Assembly: GCA_016234525.1 (NCBI GenBank)
Contig: JACRBK010000170.1
Span: forward strand, 1-6,146
Source of the DNA: Chloroflexota bacterium
GTDB taxonomy: Bacteria > Chloroflexota > Anaerolineae > Aggregatilineales > Aggregatilineaceae
Direction of reading: 5' to 3'
Length of the DNA stretch: 6,146 nucleotides
Shown: positions 5,937 to 6,146 of the stretch, piece by piece
Position numbering within the stretch: position 1 is the stretch's first letter
How the letters are laid out: every line of letters begins with the position of its first letter
Program-made: the position numbers and the translations under genes
The notes under the pieces: generated by a model
Told to the model about the DNA's origin: nothing
The model's database searches: none
Seen by the model: the letters and a program-made list of their open reading frames with translations, nothing else

Positions 5937-5971
5937 GCCCCTACGGGAAAAACTCGGACCGGCTCTACTTA

Positions 5972-6146
5972 CTAACCCGGCTTTTCGTCGTACACATAGA
6001 CGCGGGTGTTCAGGGTAACCCAGTTGTCCCACAGCCACTTCGCGTCGCTGACCGTGAGGTTGACGCAGCCGTGCGACCAGTAGTAACCGAAGTTGTCGTG
6101 CCAGTAGACGCCGTGAAGCGCCTCGCGCCAGTTGAAATACATGTGG
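5972..6146 (-). CDS. L,D-transpeptidase (YkuD domain), C-terminal fragment
   Basis: A minus-strand frame enters from the window edge and ends at TAG 5974-5972, with an in-frame TAA directly behind it. The 57 visible residues carry the catalytic core of the YkuD family. There is a His-Gly ('ALHGVYWHD', His at fragment residue 11), then 'YYWSHGCVNLTVSDAKWLW' with the nucleophile Cys at fragment residue 27 inside SHGCVN. A short ending strand 'RVYVYD' follows. These enzymes cross-link peptidoglycan through 3-3 bonds, or attach proteins to it, outside the cytoplasmic membrane. The active-site motif is intact. The N-terminal part, including any signal peptide or LysM domain, lies outside the window. 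The gene is GC-rich like the left block. The small membrane protein lies 148 bases downstream on the same strand, with a palindrome in between. Confidence 0.9.
   Translation of the reverse strand, partial: HMYFNWREALHGVYWHDNFGYYWSHGCVNLTVSDAKWLWDNWVTLNTRVYVYDEKPG

Noticed and set aside
5921..5955. Hairpin near 5921-5936 as an intrinsic terminator of the L,D-transpeptidase gene
   Set aside because: On the minus strand the hairpin is followed by AAAGTACAAA, not a T-run; the only T-run (about 5952-5948) lies before the hairpin.
1..6146. CRISPR array, tRNA, rRNA or insertion sequence
   Set aside because: No regularly spaced repeats, cloverleaf-like sequence, transposase motif or terminal inverted repeats were seen on either strand.

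Overview
The window looks like bacterial chromosome of mixed composition. It holds a leftward gene set at the left (1-2630), a rightward two-gene unit in the middle (2737-5595), and leftward genes again at the right (5626-6146). There are no rRNAs, tRNAs, transposases or CRISPR repeats. An aerobic or facultative soil- or water-type bacterium would fit the Rieske oxygenase homologue, the COG2907-type flavoprotein and the NADP-type aldehyde dehydrogenase. A Chloroflexota-like host is a weak guess from the gene mix and the GGGGC-rich intergenic palindrome; nothing here fixes the taxon.

Left block, minus strand, read from right to left: an FAD-dependent amine-oxidase-like protein of the COG2907 type (2630-1380), a KshA/DAF-36-like Rieske non-heme iron oxygenase (1367-366), a possible 39-residue small protein (330-211), and the N-terminus of an NADP-type aldehyde dehydrogenase (209 to the window edge). 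Gaps are 12, 35 and 1 bases, so this looks like one operon for an oxidative pathway. The substrate cannot be read from sequence; lipid, sterol-like or isoprenoid compounds are plausible.

Middle block, plus strand: a perfect TATAAT box in the divergent intergenic region precedes a signal-anchored TolB-like beta-propeller protein (2737-3711). It is followed 9 bases later, through a Shine-Dalgarno that overlaps its stop codon, by a 624-residue membrane protein (3721-5595). That protein has two N-terminal membrane helices, a TIR domain, an unrecognised alpha/beta middle region and C-terminal HEAT-like helical repeats. It is clearly richer in A+T than its neighbours. This pair is the most interesting part of the window: an apparent envelope-sensor plus membrane-bound TIR module. 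The TIR domain has tyrosine where TIR NADases normally carry the catalytic glutamate.

Right block, minus strand: a 65-residue single-pass membrane protein (5823-5626), a 148-base intergenic stretch with a perfect palindrome, and the C-terminal 57 residues of a YkuD-family L,D-transpeptidase with an intact SHGCVN active-site motif (5972 to the window edge).
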